DNA of 64,000 nt from Meconema thalassinum (GCA_946902985.2 OX336388.2:370127387-370191386), one strand, 5' to 3'. Shown: positions 41,173-52,270, numbered from the stretch's first letter. Made by a program: numbers and translations. Notes: generated by a model not told the origin, from the letters alone.

Positions 41173-42649
41173 GCCATAACTTGTTAGCAAATAATGATTT
41201 AGACTAAACGATTTCATCAGTGGAGTATATTATTTATTTATAAAGCATTTCATACAAAGTTTATTTATTTTGTATCAGTACGCTATATTGCATGCAATAC
41301 TCAAATTAGTGAAATATAAGTCAGGCACAAGATATCCGCTGCCATTGTCTTCTTACCGAGACGGCTCAGCTTTTTAAAATCACTTCTGCACTATAGTATT
41401 ACAAAATAAACTTTTAATTTCGAACGTGCCTCTTCCTTTAGAACAGTTAAATCGATTCTCGGCTCGATAATCGGAACTGGTGGGTCCCATGATATGGATT
41501 ATAAAGTTTGCATAATTCGCACGGCCGCCATCCTGAAATGGTACGGCGGATGACCTTGTAGTTTGGTCAGAAAACGCGTCCTATATGAAGGTATGTTGTT
41601 ACCAAATTTGGTAGAGATTGGATAATTTGGTTAGTCGCTATTTGATTTTACGTCTTGATCGTTTGAGTGGCCGCCATTCAGCTTTGGTAAAGATGGCGGC
41701 GATATAAAACATGACACTGAGGTGCCCTTTGCTTGTTCTACCTCTGTACCAAATTTCGTTCAATTCGGTTTCACCATGTTCGAATTGATAGGGGGGGGGG
41801 CAGACATTCAGAGTACATAAGTCTACTTTCATTTTTTGCAAAAATCGAAAGTAGGCTAAAAATGAGAGCATTAACAGTTGGCCGCCCTGGTGTCTCTTAA
41901 GAATACGCTCAGTCATATCTGTTTATGTTCACATAGCACATACGAAATTTGGTTGAAATCCAATTGATAGTGTAGAAGTTATATGAATTTAAAATGTGGA
42001 CCTATCAGCAGGCTTATAATCATTTTGGCAACACTGCCATACATGGCCTCCTGGAAATTAAACTGCAATATTATTGTCTATACGTGTGCCAATTTTGAAA
42101 TAACTCCCATTCATACCTTCCAAGATATCCAAGATGGAGCTCAAATTTCAATTGCGATTTTTCAGCAGTTGGTAGCACTGACATCATTTTCAAATATGGC
42201 AGTGAGATATTCAGGTACAGATCTTTACTCTTACCAAATTTTGTTTCGATTGCTGCATCCGTTTAGGAGTTGATAGGGGGACACACACACACAGCCAGAC
42301 AGACAGACAGACAGACAGAAGGACAGACAGGCAGACACACATTTGCCCGATCTCATAAGTCTACTTTTTCTTCATTTTTGCAAAATGTGAAAAGTAGGCT
42401 AAAAATGTATTTATATATTTCAAAGCATACAATAATTGTTTAATGTTGAAGAACCTTACCTCGGCATACAGTCTCATAGTCGGATATAAACTATCTTTCT
42501 TCAACATTATTTGCAGTTTGAGATTCTGTACACTCGGAACACTTTTTAGTACGTTTTCATAGGCACCTCACCAGTCAAGAATACCATATGATAGAACTGA
42601 CTGAACTAGAGCATGGTAGATGTCTCTTATTAATTTGTTATAACTTAAT

Positions 42650-42870
42650 AATGTTATTGGTTTTACGTCCCTTTTAACTACTGTGGCGTTTAGAGACGCC
42701 GGGGTGCCGGAATTTTGTCCCGAAGGGGATCTTCAACGTGCCAGTAAATCTACTGACACGGCTCCCTCGCATTTGCGCACCCTCAAATGCCAGCTGACTG
42801 CGCCAGGATACGAACCTGCAACCCAGGGCCCAGCAAGCGAGAACGTTACCGCTGAGCCACGCAGCCAGTC
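42650..42870 (-). repeat. SINE family 2, minus-strand copy
   Basis: This is the reverse complement of the 40171 copy, with an intact head (GCTGAGCCACGCAGCCAGTC at the right end) and body CCCGAAGGGGATCTTCAACG. Unlike the H2-borne copies it lies outside any recognised HINE, about 250 bp from the end of H1. Confidence 0.9.
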
Positions 42871-42989
42871 CTTATTAATTTGTAATTGACGGTAAATTAA
42901 TTACTGAGAAACAGGCCATTACAAATGAATTAAATGTATTTTAGGGTAGTGTGTTCAATAAATCCAATAGCTGTGTGTTGGACCTTAAC

Positions 42990-44523
42990 GGTGAATCAGA
43001 GGTCCCCCTTTTCCAAATATACCAGTCAGTAATGTAAAGCTAATAACAAAATTGCGTTACAATATATCGAAAGGTCCTGATAATATTGTTAGTGAAGTAC
43101 TTAAACTAGGAGGTAGGGCCGTGGCACGATACTTGAAGGTGGTGTTTAATGTGTCCATAAACAATGCGCAATTCCCAGATGACTGGAAAAGAGCTACGGA
43201 AGTCCCAATATTTAAGGAAGGGAGCAGACTTGAATTGGGGAACTACAGGCCGGTTAGCCTTACGTCCATTGTTTGTAAACAGATGGAGCATCTCATTTGT
43301 GATTACTTGAGGGAACAGTGGGAAACTTTATCATGGGGTTTAATGATAGGCAACATGGAATTCGGAAACGTTACTCATGCGAGGGGCAGATGCCATCACT
43401 TTTTCAAGATATTAGCGAATCGTTAGACAATGGAGCTTTAGTCGACGCCGTAGTTATAGATTTTGCGAAGGCATTTGATGTCGTATCGCATGATCTGCTA
43501 CTCCATAAATTAGCTTCAACGAAGATTGATAAAAGAGTAATTTTATGGATCCAAGATATTTTGACGGGTCGTTCCCAGAAAGTCAAAGTCGAAGGCCGAT
43601 TCTCGGATGAAATTACCGTCGGGTATCCCTCAGGGCAGCGTAATCGGAACTTTGATATTTTTGAAGTTTGTATAAATGACTTACCAAATGGGACTGTCGA
43701 TTATTTGCGGATTATTGTGTAATCTATCGAAAGATACATGACTCACAAGACAACACAGTACTTCAAGATGACCTGAACCTGGTCTAAGTGGGCGATTGAA
43801 AATAAAATGAAAATAAATACAATAATTTATTTATTTATTTATCGTACGGCTTTTAGTGCCGGGAGTGTCCGAGGACAAGTTCGGCTCGCCTGAGTCTGTA
43901 GCTGCTTCCAGCGGACACCCAGAGGGTGAGCTACACGTTCCGTTCAATTTCATGTAGTTCCAACTTTCGCTACCAGATATCAATGATACCTAGTGGTGAA
44001 CGTTGGAACTTTGACCGAGCGTTCCAACGAAATCTAACCTAGAAATTTAGCTCCACACAAGTTTAGTCTGTGGAAGGATCTTTTACATGCCATAGCCTAA
44101 ATCTATGACATGGGAACGCCGGCTTTACTTCTCCTCCGAAGGAAGGCATACTGAAGGATGTTTAACGCTCTTAAAAAATCCGACGACTTCAGCCGGGTTT
44201 GAACCCGCTATCTTCGGCACAGCAGTTCAGCATGCTACCATCTACGCCACCGAAGCCGCTTTAAATATAATAACATGCAGTCCCATAAAAATAGGGAAAG
44301 GGCGAAGGCAAGATTTGCAATATAACTTTGGCACGGAAATACTTGTAGAAGAAGATTCTTGCAAATATTTTGGCGTTCACGTAAGGAATGATATGAAAAG
44401 GAGTAGTCATGTATGATGTGTACTAAAGCTTACAAATCTCTGCATCTTGTAATGAGGGCATTAAATGGAAGTAGAGTCTCTGCTAAAGAATTCGGATATT
44501 TGTTACTTGTAAGACCTATTCTT
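42990..44523 (+). pseudogene. CR1/Jockey-like LINE RT fragment, interrupted by SINEs
   Basis: Segments in order are GPDNIVSEVLKLGG, WKRATEVPIFKEGSRLELGN then YRPVSLTSIVCKQMEHLI, DRQHGIRKRYSCEGQ, and VIDFAKAFDVVSHDLLLHKL (motif A). A damaged motif B follows, then RLFADYCVIYRKI (motif C, expected FADD). After the SINE (43826-44258) it resumes with CKYFGVHVRNDMKRSSHV and KAYKSLHLVMRALNGS, and ends LLVRPILG where a second SINE is inserted. Multiple frame breaks and the FADD-to-FADY change make it inactive. A short piece after the second SINE (HAIDKWNSLPAAIL, about 44870-44912) is probably its C-terminus. Confidence 0.85.
43826..44258 (-). repeat. SINE head alpha/tail x (family 1), inserted in LINE
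   Basis: It is nearly collinear with the 8129-8545 copy over its full length. The head on the minus strand reads GGCTTCGGTGGCGTAGATGG with B box GGGTTCAAACCC, and it ends in a TAAATAAATAAAT run. AAATACAATAA (43815-43825) and AAATATAATAA (44263-44273) are a probable target duplication with one mismatch. Confidence 0.9.
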
Positions 44524-44865
44524 GGGGAGCCTCCGTGGCTTAAGCGGCAGCACGCCGGCCTCTCACCGCTGGGTCCGTGGTTCAAATCCCGGTCACTCCA
44601 TGTGAGATTTGTGCTGGACAAAGCGGAGGCAGACAGGTTTATCTCTGGGTACTCCGGTTTTCCCTGTCACAATTTCATTCCAGAAACATTCTCAACTTTC
44701 ATTTCATTTTCTCTGACATTCATTTAATTATTGCCCCATGGTAGTGCGACAGGCTTCGGCAGCCGGCACAGTTCATATCCTCGCCGCTAGATGGGGGCTT
44801 CATTCATTCCATTCCCTGACCCGGTCAGTCGACTGGAAGCAGGCTGCGGTTTATCAGTCTTTCGC
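44524..44865 (+). repeat. tRNA-headed SINE family 4
   Basis: The head GCCTCCGTGGCTTAAGCGGC (A-box-like) and B box GGTTCAAATCCCGG are well preserved. The body has ATGTGAGATTTGTGCTGGAC and GGTTTATCTCTGGGTACTCC. The 3' limit is uncertain, between about 44790 and 44865. The insertion is immediately after LINE codons for VRPILG. Confidence 0.75.
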
Positions 44866-44911
44866 AAACCATGCCATTGATAAATGGAACTCTCTACCTG
44901 CCGCAATCTTA

Positions 44912-45000
44912 GATGATGATGATGATGATGATGATGATAATTGTTGTTTAAAGGGCCTAACATGTAGGTTATCGGTCCCTAATGTTATGGATGATAGCGA
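44912..45000 (+). repeat. (GAT)n and a conserved repeat tail
   Basis: A (GAT)n run (44912-44938) is followed by AATTGTTGTTTAAAGGGCCT and AACATGTAGGTTATCGG. I associate this phrase with dispersed insect repeats. The host family is not identified here. Confidence 0.5.
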
Positions 45001-45039
45001 AAATACAATTAAGTAGAAACTAGAACAAAAATTAAGTGA

Positions 45040-45790
45040 GAAGGAAAATACTTACAAAAAGGAACTCAGATTGAAAACATTCACAAAATGAAGAGGGAAT
45101 TGAGAACGAAAATACTCACAAAAGGAATAGATTGAAAAATAAGCACAAAATGTTGGTTAGGTTCAAAATACGTACAAAATGCAATGTAGAGTCGAAATAA
45201 TTTACTTAAAAAATGCAAGTGAAATTCAAAATACTTACAAAATGCGAATGAGATTGAAAATACGTACAAAATGCAATTGAGGTTCAAAATACGTATAAAA
45301 TGTAATTGAAATTGAAAATACACAATGCAATTTAGATTGAAAAACGCGCATTTAAGATTCCAACTACTCATTTGGATTGACAATACTTACAAAATGCAAT
45401 TTACATTGAAAATACTTACAAAATGTAATTTAGATCCAAAATACCAACAAAATGCAATTGAGAATCAAAATACTTGCAAAATGCCCACCATACAAAATGC
45501 AATTTTTATTGAAAATACTTGAAAAAAGCGGTTTAGGTTGAAAATACGAAATGCATTTGAAATTTAAATTACTCACAAAAGTCCCATCCCCTATATTGAA
45601 AGACTTACCAAAAAGCAATTTAGATTGCCAATGCTCACAAAATGCAATTGAGGTTGAAAACACTCGCAAAATGAAATTTACTGTAGATCGAAAAGACTTA
45701 CAAAATGCAACGTACACTGAAAACACCTACAAAATGGAGTGTAGATGCAAAAAAATCACTAAATGGAATTTAGATACACGGGGGCCCAAT
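45040..45790. repeat. Degenerate ~29-bp minisatellite
   Basis: About 25 imperfect copies of a unit close to GATTGAAAATACTTAC followed by AAAATGCAATTGA occupy this stretch. The unit varies from 27 to 31 bp and single copies differ by several bases, so the array is old. The reading frames on both strands are by-products of the repeat. Confidence 0.85.
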
Positions 45791-46030
45791 TAGCAAACAA
45801 GATGTTCAGTAAAGAACATATAGCCTACTTCCTCCTAAATGTATGAGTATAGTTATAACTCGATGTTATTATCAAAGAGTATAATAGAACTATTCTTTGT
45901 TGAAGACCTTAGAAACGATTTACCTCTACCAAACGCCACAACCTAGATAAAAACTGCTACCATCATTGAAGAAAGAAAGAAAGAAAGATAAGAAGTATCT
46001 AAAGAATGTTATGGATCTGGAGACATAATC

Positions 46031-46269
46031 GACCGGACTGGCGGCGTGGCTCAGCGGTAACGTTCTCGCTCGCTGGACCGTATGTTACAGGTTCGTATCC
46101 TGGCGCAGTCAGCTGGCATTTGAGGGTGCACAAATGCGAGGGAGCCGTGTTAGTAGATTTACTGGCACGTTAAAGATCCCCTTCGGAACAAAATTCTGGC
46201 ACCCCGGCGTCTCTAAAAGCAACAGTAGTTAAAAGGGACGTAAAACCAATAACATTATTATTATTATTA

Positions 46270-46344
<75 letters not shown>

Positions 46345-46345
46345 T
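46031..46345 (+). repeat. SINE family 2 inside H2 copy B
   Basis: The head GGCGGCGTGGCTCAGCGGTA, B box GGTTCGTATCC and end GGGACGTAAAACCAATAACA are followed by a ~90-bp (ATT)n run (46253-46343). It lies 235 bp from the left H2 end. Confidence 0.9.
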
Positions 46346-47028
46346 AATCGGCCTGACGCGGGCAACATCCAACTTTGAGTTGAGGCATGTCTTTACACGT
46401 CTGGCTGCGTATGACTTTCACAACCCTAATTGAATTAACAAATCTTTCCATGACCCTACACAGACGTGTGTATACCAACTATGTGGATATTTTCGATTGC
46501 TATTTGGCTGAAATAAAAGTATTAATTAATATCCTGAACTAGCACCAACGGTAGAGTTCAGATAGTATGTGAAATCGTTTTGTTCTTTACTTCAATTAAC
46601 ATTTTCAAATAACGCACAATAGGCTGTTACAAACCCTTTAAAATAAAAAGTAAAAATGTATCGTAGTATCATCTTGTCATTCTTCAAATTCGATGCGCAT
46701 AGAATGCCAATGGTATAGTAATCAATGGAGCCCCACGTAGACTAGTCGTGACATCTAGTGGTGAAATATCGAACAATATAATCCTAACAGAGCGAGTGCA
46801 TTCTAGCGGCCAGAAGGAGAAACTTTTCAATAAAATCTGGAAGTTAATAAGTACCGTGCAGTTACCTTTTTGGCAGCTAGATGTCTCGAGTAAATCTGCT
46901 GGCGAATTATGTTTTAATTAAATATATATTTTACACCATACTATGCACAATATATCGCTTAATTTTAAAACATCTGAGTCATTACAAAACAATAAACATA
47001 TAACATTTCAAGCAAAAAACCTAGCTCT

Positions 47029-47096
47029 GATCGGGTTTGAACCATAGGCATTTGAGCGATAGGCTAACGCTCTACCACTAAGCTAATTGTGTCAAC
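47029..47096 (-). repeat. tRNA-like segment inside H2 copy B
   Basis: On the minus strand: TTAGCTTAGTGGTAGAGCG (good A box) and GGTTCAAACCCGATC (good B box). The anticodon arm is poorly paired, so I treat it as a tRNA-derived relic. Confidence 0.65.
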
Positions 47097-47926
47097 GAAT
47101 ATTGGTCTATATAAAATGACTTACATAGAACTTGTTAGCAAATAATGATTTATACTAAACGATTTCATCACTGGAGTATATTATTTATATATAAAGCATT
47201 TCATACAGAGTTTATTTATTTTGTATCAGTACGCTATATTGCATGCAATACTCAAATTAGTGAAATATAAGTCAGGCACAAGATATCCGCTGCCATCTTG
47301 TCTTATTACTGAATCGGCTCAGCTTTTTAAAATCTCGTCTGCACTATAGTATTACAAAATAAACTTTTAATTTCGAACGTGCCTCTTCCTTTAGAACAGT
47401 TAAAACTATTCTCGGCTCGATAATCGGAACTGGTGGGTCCCATGATATGGATTATAAAGTTTGCATAATTCGCACGGCCGCCATCCTGAAATGGTATGGC
47501 GGACGACCTTGTAGTTTGGTCACAAGACGCATCCTATACGATGGTATGTTGTTAACAAATTAGGTAGAGATCGGATGATTTGGTTAGTCGTTATTTGATT
47601 TTACATTTTGAACGTTTGAGTGGCCGCCATTCAGTTTTAGTGAAGACGGCGGCGATATAAAACATGACACTGAGGTGTCCTTTGCTAGTGCTACCTTTGT
47701 ACCAAATTTCGTTCAATTCGCATTCACCGTGTTCGAATTGATAGGGGGGGACAGACATTCAGAGTACACACACTCACACACACACAGATACACACACACA
47801 GACTCACACACACACATACACACACACACACACACATACACACACACAGACAGACACACTTTTTTCGCCCTGTGTTGATCTCATAAGTCTACTTTCATTT
47901 TTTTGCAAAAATCGAAAGTAGGCTAA

Positions 47927-48372
47927 AAACAGTGCTGGAATCTTAAAGAGAAAATGATATACAGTATAATGAAAAGAAAACAAGAGGTCTGACCCCTCGA
48001 AAAAGGAGGGATCAGGAAAGATGAGCCAACGGCCAAGTAAGGCGGGAAAGTGAAAGACTCCCAAGGCCTCGGATACCCTAACACCATCGGGGTCGGAAAA
48101 GAACGAGAGTTGACTAAGGCAGGTCGACAGCAAAGAAGACGGAGAGGAGCCCGGCACAAGTAAGTGGAAGCAATGCCGGACTCAGCTGGGGTCCCGTGGT
48201 CGCCAACCCACGTCCCACTAGATGTGAGCCCTTGGGGGACGCAGTCTTAGAGCCTTTCCCCGAACATACTGTATAGGTGAATTTAAGAAAAGACTGACGA
48301 TTTGTGTAAATACTCCCGTTTAATTTTTATTGGATTGATATAGCAGCTTAGGCTTTCACGGCCGGCGTTCAT
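47927..48372. other. No recognised feature
   Basis: The GC-rich part 47980-48260 (AAAAGGAGGGATCAGGAAAG, then GCCGGACTCAGCTGGGGTCC) shows no clear motif. It could be part of an unrecognised LINE 5' region. Confidence 0.35.
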
Positions 48373-48498
48373 AATTAAGAACAAGTTTTTCGGGCTTGTA
48401 GGCCATGGTCCAGACAGGATATCTCCAGATATCTCCAGATATCTCCAGATATCCTGTATGGACCACGGCCTACAAGCCCGAAAAACTTGTACTTAATT
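48373..48498. repeat. Near-perfect palindrome with ATCTCCAG repeats in the centre
   Basis: The left arm TTTTTCGGGCTTGTAGGCC then ATGGTCCAGACAGGATAT is repeated inverted in the right arm, ATATCCTGTATGGACCACGG then CCTACAAGCCCGAAAAA. The arms are about 50 bp with a few mismatches. Between them is ATCTCCAG repeated three times. The outer AATTAAG/CTTAATT closes the hairpin. It would form a long cruciform or RNA hairpin. Confidence 0.9.
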
Positions 48499-48567
48499 AT
48501 TTTATTGGATTGTTATGTATAATCATTTATTTGTTATGTCAAACCCCCAATTACAAATAAATTAATA

Positions 48568-48622
48568 AATGAATGAATGAATGAATGAATGAATGAATGA
48601 ATGAATGAATGAATGAATGAAT
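48568..48622. repeat. (GAAT)n microsatellite
   Basis: About 13 copies of GAAT. The Ser/His/Ile/Phe-rich reading frame on the minus strand is caused by it. Confidence 0.9.
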
Positions 48623-48728
48623 ATGGAAGGAACACACAGATCACAATAGACAATAAACAATAAACCATAATTTTAATAGCTGAACATACTTCAACTGGCA
48701 TGCTTTCTGCATGTCTGTCTCTTTTTAT

Positions 48729-49060
48729 GTTAGACCACCTTGTGGTGTAGTGTCTAGCATGCCTGGAACGGGGTACACTCAGCCTCGCGAAGCAAAATTG
48801 AGAAATGGTAGGCTCGATTCCCACCACAAAGATCATGGAAGTGGTTTCCATGGTTTCCCCACTTCGACTCCAGGCAAATGCTGAGATGGTTCCTAACTTA
48901 AGGTCACGGCCATCTCCTCCCCAATCCTCACTTGGCTTACAAATACACACATGAATACAGCCATCAAATAAGACGGGTTATCAAACAAATTCCACACACA
49001 CCCAAGTACACGGGGCTACATGACCACGATGTTGCAAAGCACCTAATTAAATCACCAACT
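48729..49060 (+). repeat. tRNA-headed SINE, head gamma/tail y (family 6), best copy
   Basis: The head CCTTGTGGTGTAGTGTCTAG is A-box-like and GGCTCGATTCCCACC is the B box. The body AGTGGTTTCCATGGTTTCCC and CAGGCAAATGCTGAGATGG leads to the tail ACACACACCCAAGTACACGG and GGCTACATGACCACGATG. Fragments of it recur at 1214, 7797, 16000, 18520 and 19300. The tail is shared with the mosaic SINEs at 13713 and 18716. Confidence 0.85.
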
Positions 49061-49448
49061 CATCTGTTGGTTTGTAAGAGATTGGTTCCTAAATGTCCAC
49101 ACCAATTTTATGAAATTTTCATGAAGACTTGTCAATAGCTTCCAGCCAGGATTGAGCAAGTTTTAGCACCAAACACACCAGGAAGTCTGGGGTGAATTAT
49201 ACTTTAATGCCTGCCACAAAGATGACCATAAATTGGGATAGTGGGATACACCATACACTCTGGCAAGGGCAGAGGACCTCAGTTTCCAAATCAAGGGGGA
49301 TGTACAACTTTACAAGTGTAAACCTCCATGTATATTTAACATTAGCCTACTTTCATCATTATGAAATACAGGCTTATGAGATCACTTTTGTCCTTGTGTG
49401 TGTGATATTTATGTTGGCTCAAGGTTAACTTGCAAAACAAACAACGAC
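49061..49448. other. No recognised feature
   Basis: Short frames only. Nothing is assignable. Confidence 0.35.
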
Positions 49449-50227
49449 AAAAAGTGACAGTCAGTCTGAAAGACTAGACTTAGTATCATTTTAAATGCTA
49501 CAAACGCTGACAAATGCTAGAAAGGCTGGAGGCTTCTCGCTTCGCTCGAAGCCAAAAACTCTTGACATCTTAGAAAATTATCTGCATAATACTTATCTTG
49601 CTTTATAATACTTTACCTTGTTTCAAATTACTCGCGAACGGCAAGTGCAAACCAAGGGCAAAGCAAGGTCAAGAGCGCGGGATGCCGTCACGCTCACCAG
49701 AACGCACGGGGACGTGCCCCTTCCATCCAGTCTAAAAACACTTATAGTGGTCGATGTATTGAAGATAGAGATATGCTCTCGCGTACTTTTTTGTAGAACT
49801 TTTCGAGCTGACCAATTCTTACGCTCATAGTATATTGATATTTTTAACGGTTTGCCCAGCGTAAGCTTAAGAAGCGCATGGACGCCAAGTTTGTTTTCGA
49901 CTTTTTCACTGAAATCGTTACTGCTTGGCTTCCTTTGATCATACATAAATTATTTTCTACAGAATCTTTCCTCGAGATATCATTTACAGAATGGTGAAAA
50001 CCGCATCAAAATCCATCCAGTGGTTCTCGGGAGTACCCGTGACATCCAAGAATCGGGGATTTTTGTCTTATACTAACGAAGTAGAGATTGTCGGAGAACA
50101 TATGTATCAAGCGGTACTATGACGTCACACACCTCAGTGAATCTGGGTACATTTCGTCCCGTCACCGTAACGTAACGCCAGACCCCAGCGTAACGACGAA
50201 GTCGACAAGATCATTTAAAATGATAAA
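49449..50227 (-). mobile_element. HINE family H3, copy 3 (minus)
   Basis: Reverse orientation of the 28107 copy, from AAAAAGTGACAGTCAGTCTG at the left to GATCATTTAAAATGATAAA at the right. It carries the extra hairpin GGCTTCTCGCTTCGCTCGAA at about 49528-49555, as copy 2 does. Confidence 0.75.
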
Positions 50228-51639
50228 AAGCGTCACGCGCTACGGGTTAAAGAAGTTAGTCCGTGCAGAGATGTCACTCGTTGATTTTGTACTGGCGCTG
50301 CGTCAAGTTTTCATTGAATATTGTTTTCCATTTGTAAATTAAGCCATTTCTGTTTTAATTTCCTATAAGGATCAAGTGTAGTGTGCTCTTTATTTTATGT
50401 TTGTCTTATGTGAATAATAAGTACTAGCATTACCCGTTGCGGCTTCACCCGCGAATATTCTAGTTGTAAAGAGTACACTTAACAAAATCTCAATCATGAA
50501 TGCTATGACTGATTTATCCTTGGTATGAATAATCAGACTATCAATTCAGCTACTGGTGCAGTGGTTAGGGGGTAGTCATTCCTTCATAGGTATATCAGAG
50601 CGAAGTTAGTTTTCTGGGAATATCACAGACACTGTTAATTTAAGGGCTTTTAAATGTGGTTTTCGGAGATCCTTTATAGTCGGGTGAAAAAGGCCTTTCG
50701 TACCACACTCACACGTGAAAATTGCGGGAAAAAATTCTAGACTGCCTCTTGATCCCCTTAAGCGCATTATACTGTATGTATTGGTGAATTTTACAGCTTA
50801 ATTTGGTTCAGTGATAACCTTGTAACCGTCAGAAAACTTTCACAGTAATGTAATAATTGGAATTGCATTGCGTCTTACAGAAATAGATGAACCTGTGAGA
50901 TTCTGTTACCATGGTTACCGTGTTGCATTCTTTCATTATTTCATTGTAAATACACATGTTTTAAGGTATTTATTTAATTGTGAGGCATGTAAAGAGTAAG
51001 TGAGTGCGTTTCGTTACGCATTGGGTTATGCTGAACCTGTAGGTACCCCATATGGGTAGGTTGGTGTTAATGGGACCTTATTTTCAGTACAAAACTGGAA
51101 TGGGATCTTAGCAGAATAATATAGGGAGGGATTTCGCTGATGATGGCTTCTTCGATATCTGAAATATGTTCGAAAGAATTATAGATATTTCTCTCGAGTA
51201 TTGACTAGACGCACAGTTATAGAAGTATTATAACTCATTATACTCCCGTCCTGGGAGAATACACAGTCCAAGAATTTAAAATGGTCAATCATTTCTAGTC
51301 CAAAGTTACGAAATCAGAGAGAGGATTTTAATATTGAGATTCCTCTCTTCAAACTATATACCATGAAGGGTTCTCCCTAAATAATAATATATACCGCGGA
51401 CACCAAATGAGACAACGTCGGACAATTGCATACTGTATTATCAGGCTACGCCCTAGCATACCTAGTGATATACACATGAATATTCCACATAACAAGAGTG
51501 GTGATGTAATTCAAAACTAATTTACATCCCAATTGTTAAAACATTGTAATCAAAAGGTTGAGTGAGCACGATTATCCCGCATTTGGTAGCAAACTGTATT
51601 AGGAATAATTTTAGACCAGCGGAAAACACTGGTCTCTCC
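50228..51639. other. Unassigned; possible Helentron-like 5' end at 50424
   Basis: TACTAGCATTACCCGTTGCG then GCTTCACCCGCG at about 50424-50455 resembles Helentron 5' ends of the CTAGC...CCCG type and is comparable to the inverted repeats at 9800 and 12009. No matching 3' end or gene follows. Confidence 0.4.
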
Positions 51640-52270
51640 CAATCAGCTGGTTGTGGTCGCTAGCATTCATTCCCACTTTACAGCGCTAGTGCTGCTAAGG
51701 ACGGTACTGCAAAGCTGAAAACATTCTATTCTCTCCGAGTTGTGTTGTGGTGAGCTATATGATTCTCTGCCACTGCACAGCGCTAGTGTCGCGAAGGACG
51801 GTAAGGCAAAGTTTGTAAACATTCTATTCTCTCCCAGTTGTGTTGTCGTGAGCTATATGATTCTCTGCCACTGCACAGCGCTAGTGTCGCGAAGGACGGT
51901 AAGGCAAAGCTGAAAACATTATATTCTCTCCCAGTTGTGGTATCGTGAGCGATATGATTCTCTGCCACTGCACAGCGCTAGTGTCGCGAAGGACGGTAAG
52001 GCAAAGCTGAAAACATTCTATTCTCTCCCAGTTGTGTTGTCGTGAGCTATATGATTCTCTGCCACTGCACAGCGCTAGTGTCGCGAAGGACGGTAAGGCA
52101 AAGCTGAAAACATTCTATTCTCTCCCAGTTGTGGTATCGTGAGCGATATGATTCTCTGCCACTGCACAGCGCTAGTGCCGCGAAGGACGGTAAGGCAAAG
52201 CTGAAAACGTTCTATTCTCTCCCTGTCATGTGGTCGTGGTCGATATGATTCACTGCAACTGTTCAGCTCT
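51640..52270. repeat. 97-bp tandem array (satellite-like)
   Basis: CAGCGCTAGTG starts at about 51682, 51778, 51876, 51973, 52070 and 52167, so the spacing is 97-98 bp. The inner copies are nearly identical. The outer ones (before 51720, after 52200) are diverged, and a seventh, poorer copy lies near 52266. Each unit includes GTTGTGTTGTCGTGAGCTAT and GCGAAGGACGGTAAGGCAAA. Diverged edges with homogeneous centre units are typical of arrays that turn over by unequal exchange. Confidence 0.95.

Larger units (their letters stand above)
39938..41859 (-). mobile_element. HINE family H2, copy A (nested in H1)
   Basis: Element orientation is minus: it starts TTAGCCTACTTTCGATTTTT and ends AAAGTAGGCTATATGTTC, loop TTTACT, GAACATCTTGTT. 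The 5'-terminal AGCCTACTTT recurs inverted next to the 3' hairpin (ATGTTC/GAACAT stem). Inside, from left to right on the plus strand, are SINE family 2 (40171), a tRNA-like patch (41106), the GGCGGC-containing unit and a G-run near 41790. It inserted into H1 with no visible target duplication, as Helitrons do. Confidence 0.85.
39055..42402 (-). mobile_element. HINE family H1, split by an H2 insertion
   Basis: H1 sequence runs 39055-39937 and resumes at 41860-42402, with the same order as the intact copy at 14104-15229. The break falls at the point equivalent to GGATACAAAATAGAGAGC of that copy. The 5' end (minus strand) is TTAGCCTACTTTTC near 42402. The 3' end with the AGTTC...GAACT hairpin and TCTTGTT is at 39055. 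A (GACA)n block lies at about 42290-42330. Confidence 0.85.
45796..47926 (-). mobile_element. HINE family H2, copy B
   Basis: Ends and internal order are the same as copy A: the hairpin end AACAAGATGTTC at 45796, GAAA repeats, SINE family 2 at 46031, long (ATT)n, tRNA-like patch at 47029, the GGCGGC unit and (CA)n at about 47765-47860, then TCGAAAGTAGGCTAA. It is intact apart from small differences. Confidence 0.85.

Noticed and set aside
47675..47878. His/Thr-rich reading frame (and its counterpart at 60763-60999)
   Set aside because: It arises from the (CA)n tract inside H2 copies, and the two are paralogous repeat copies rather than a conserved protein.
48534..48950. 138-codon minus-strand frame
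   Set aside because: It is composed of SINE family 6 sequence and the (GAAT)n microsatellite; the similar peptide at 1212-1523 comes from another copy of that SINE.
51640..52270. Possible CRISPR array
   Set aside because: The 97-bp units are contiguous with no unique spacers, and the genome is clearly eukaryotic.
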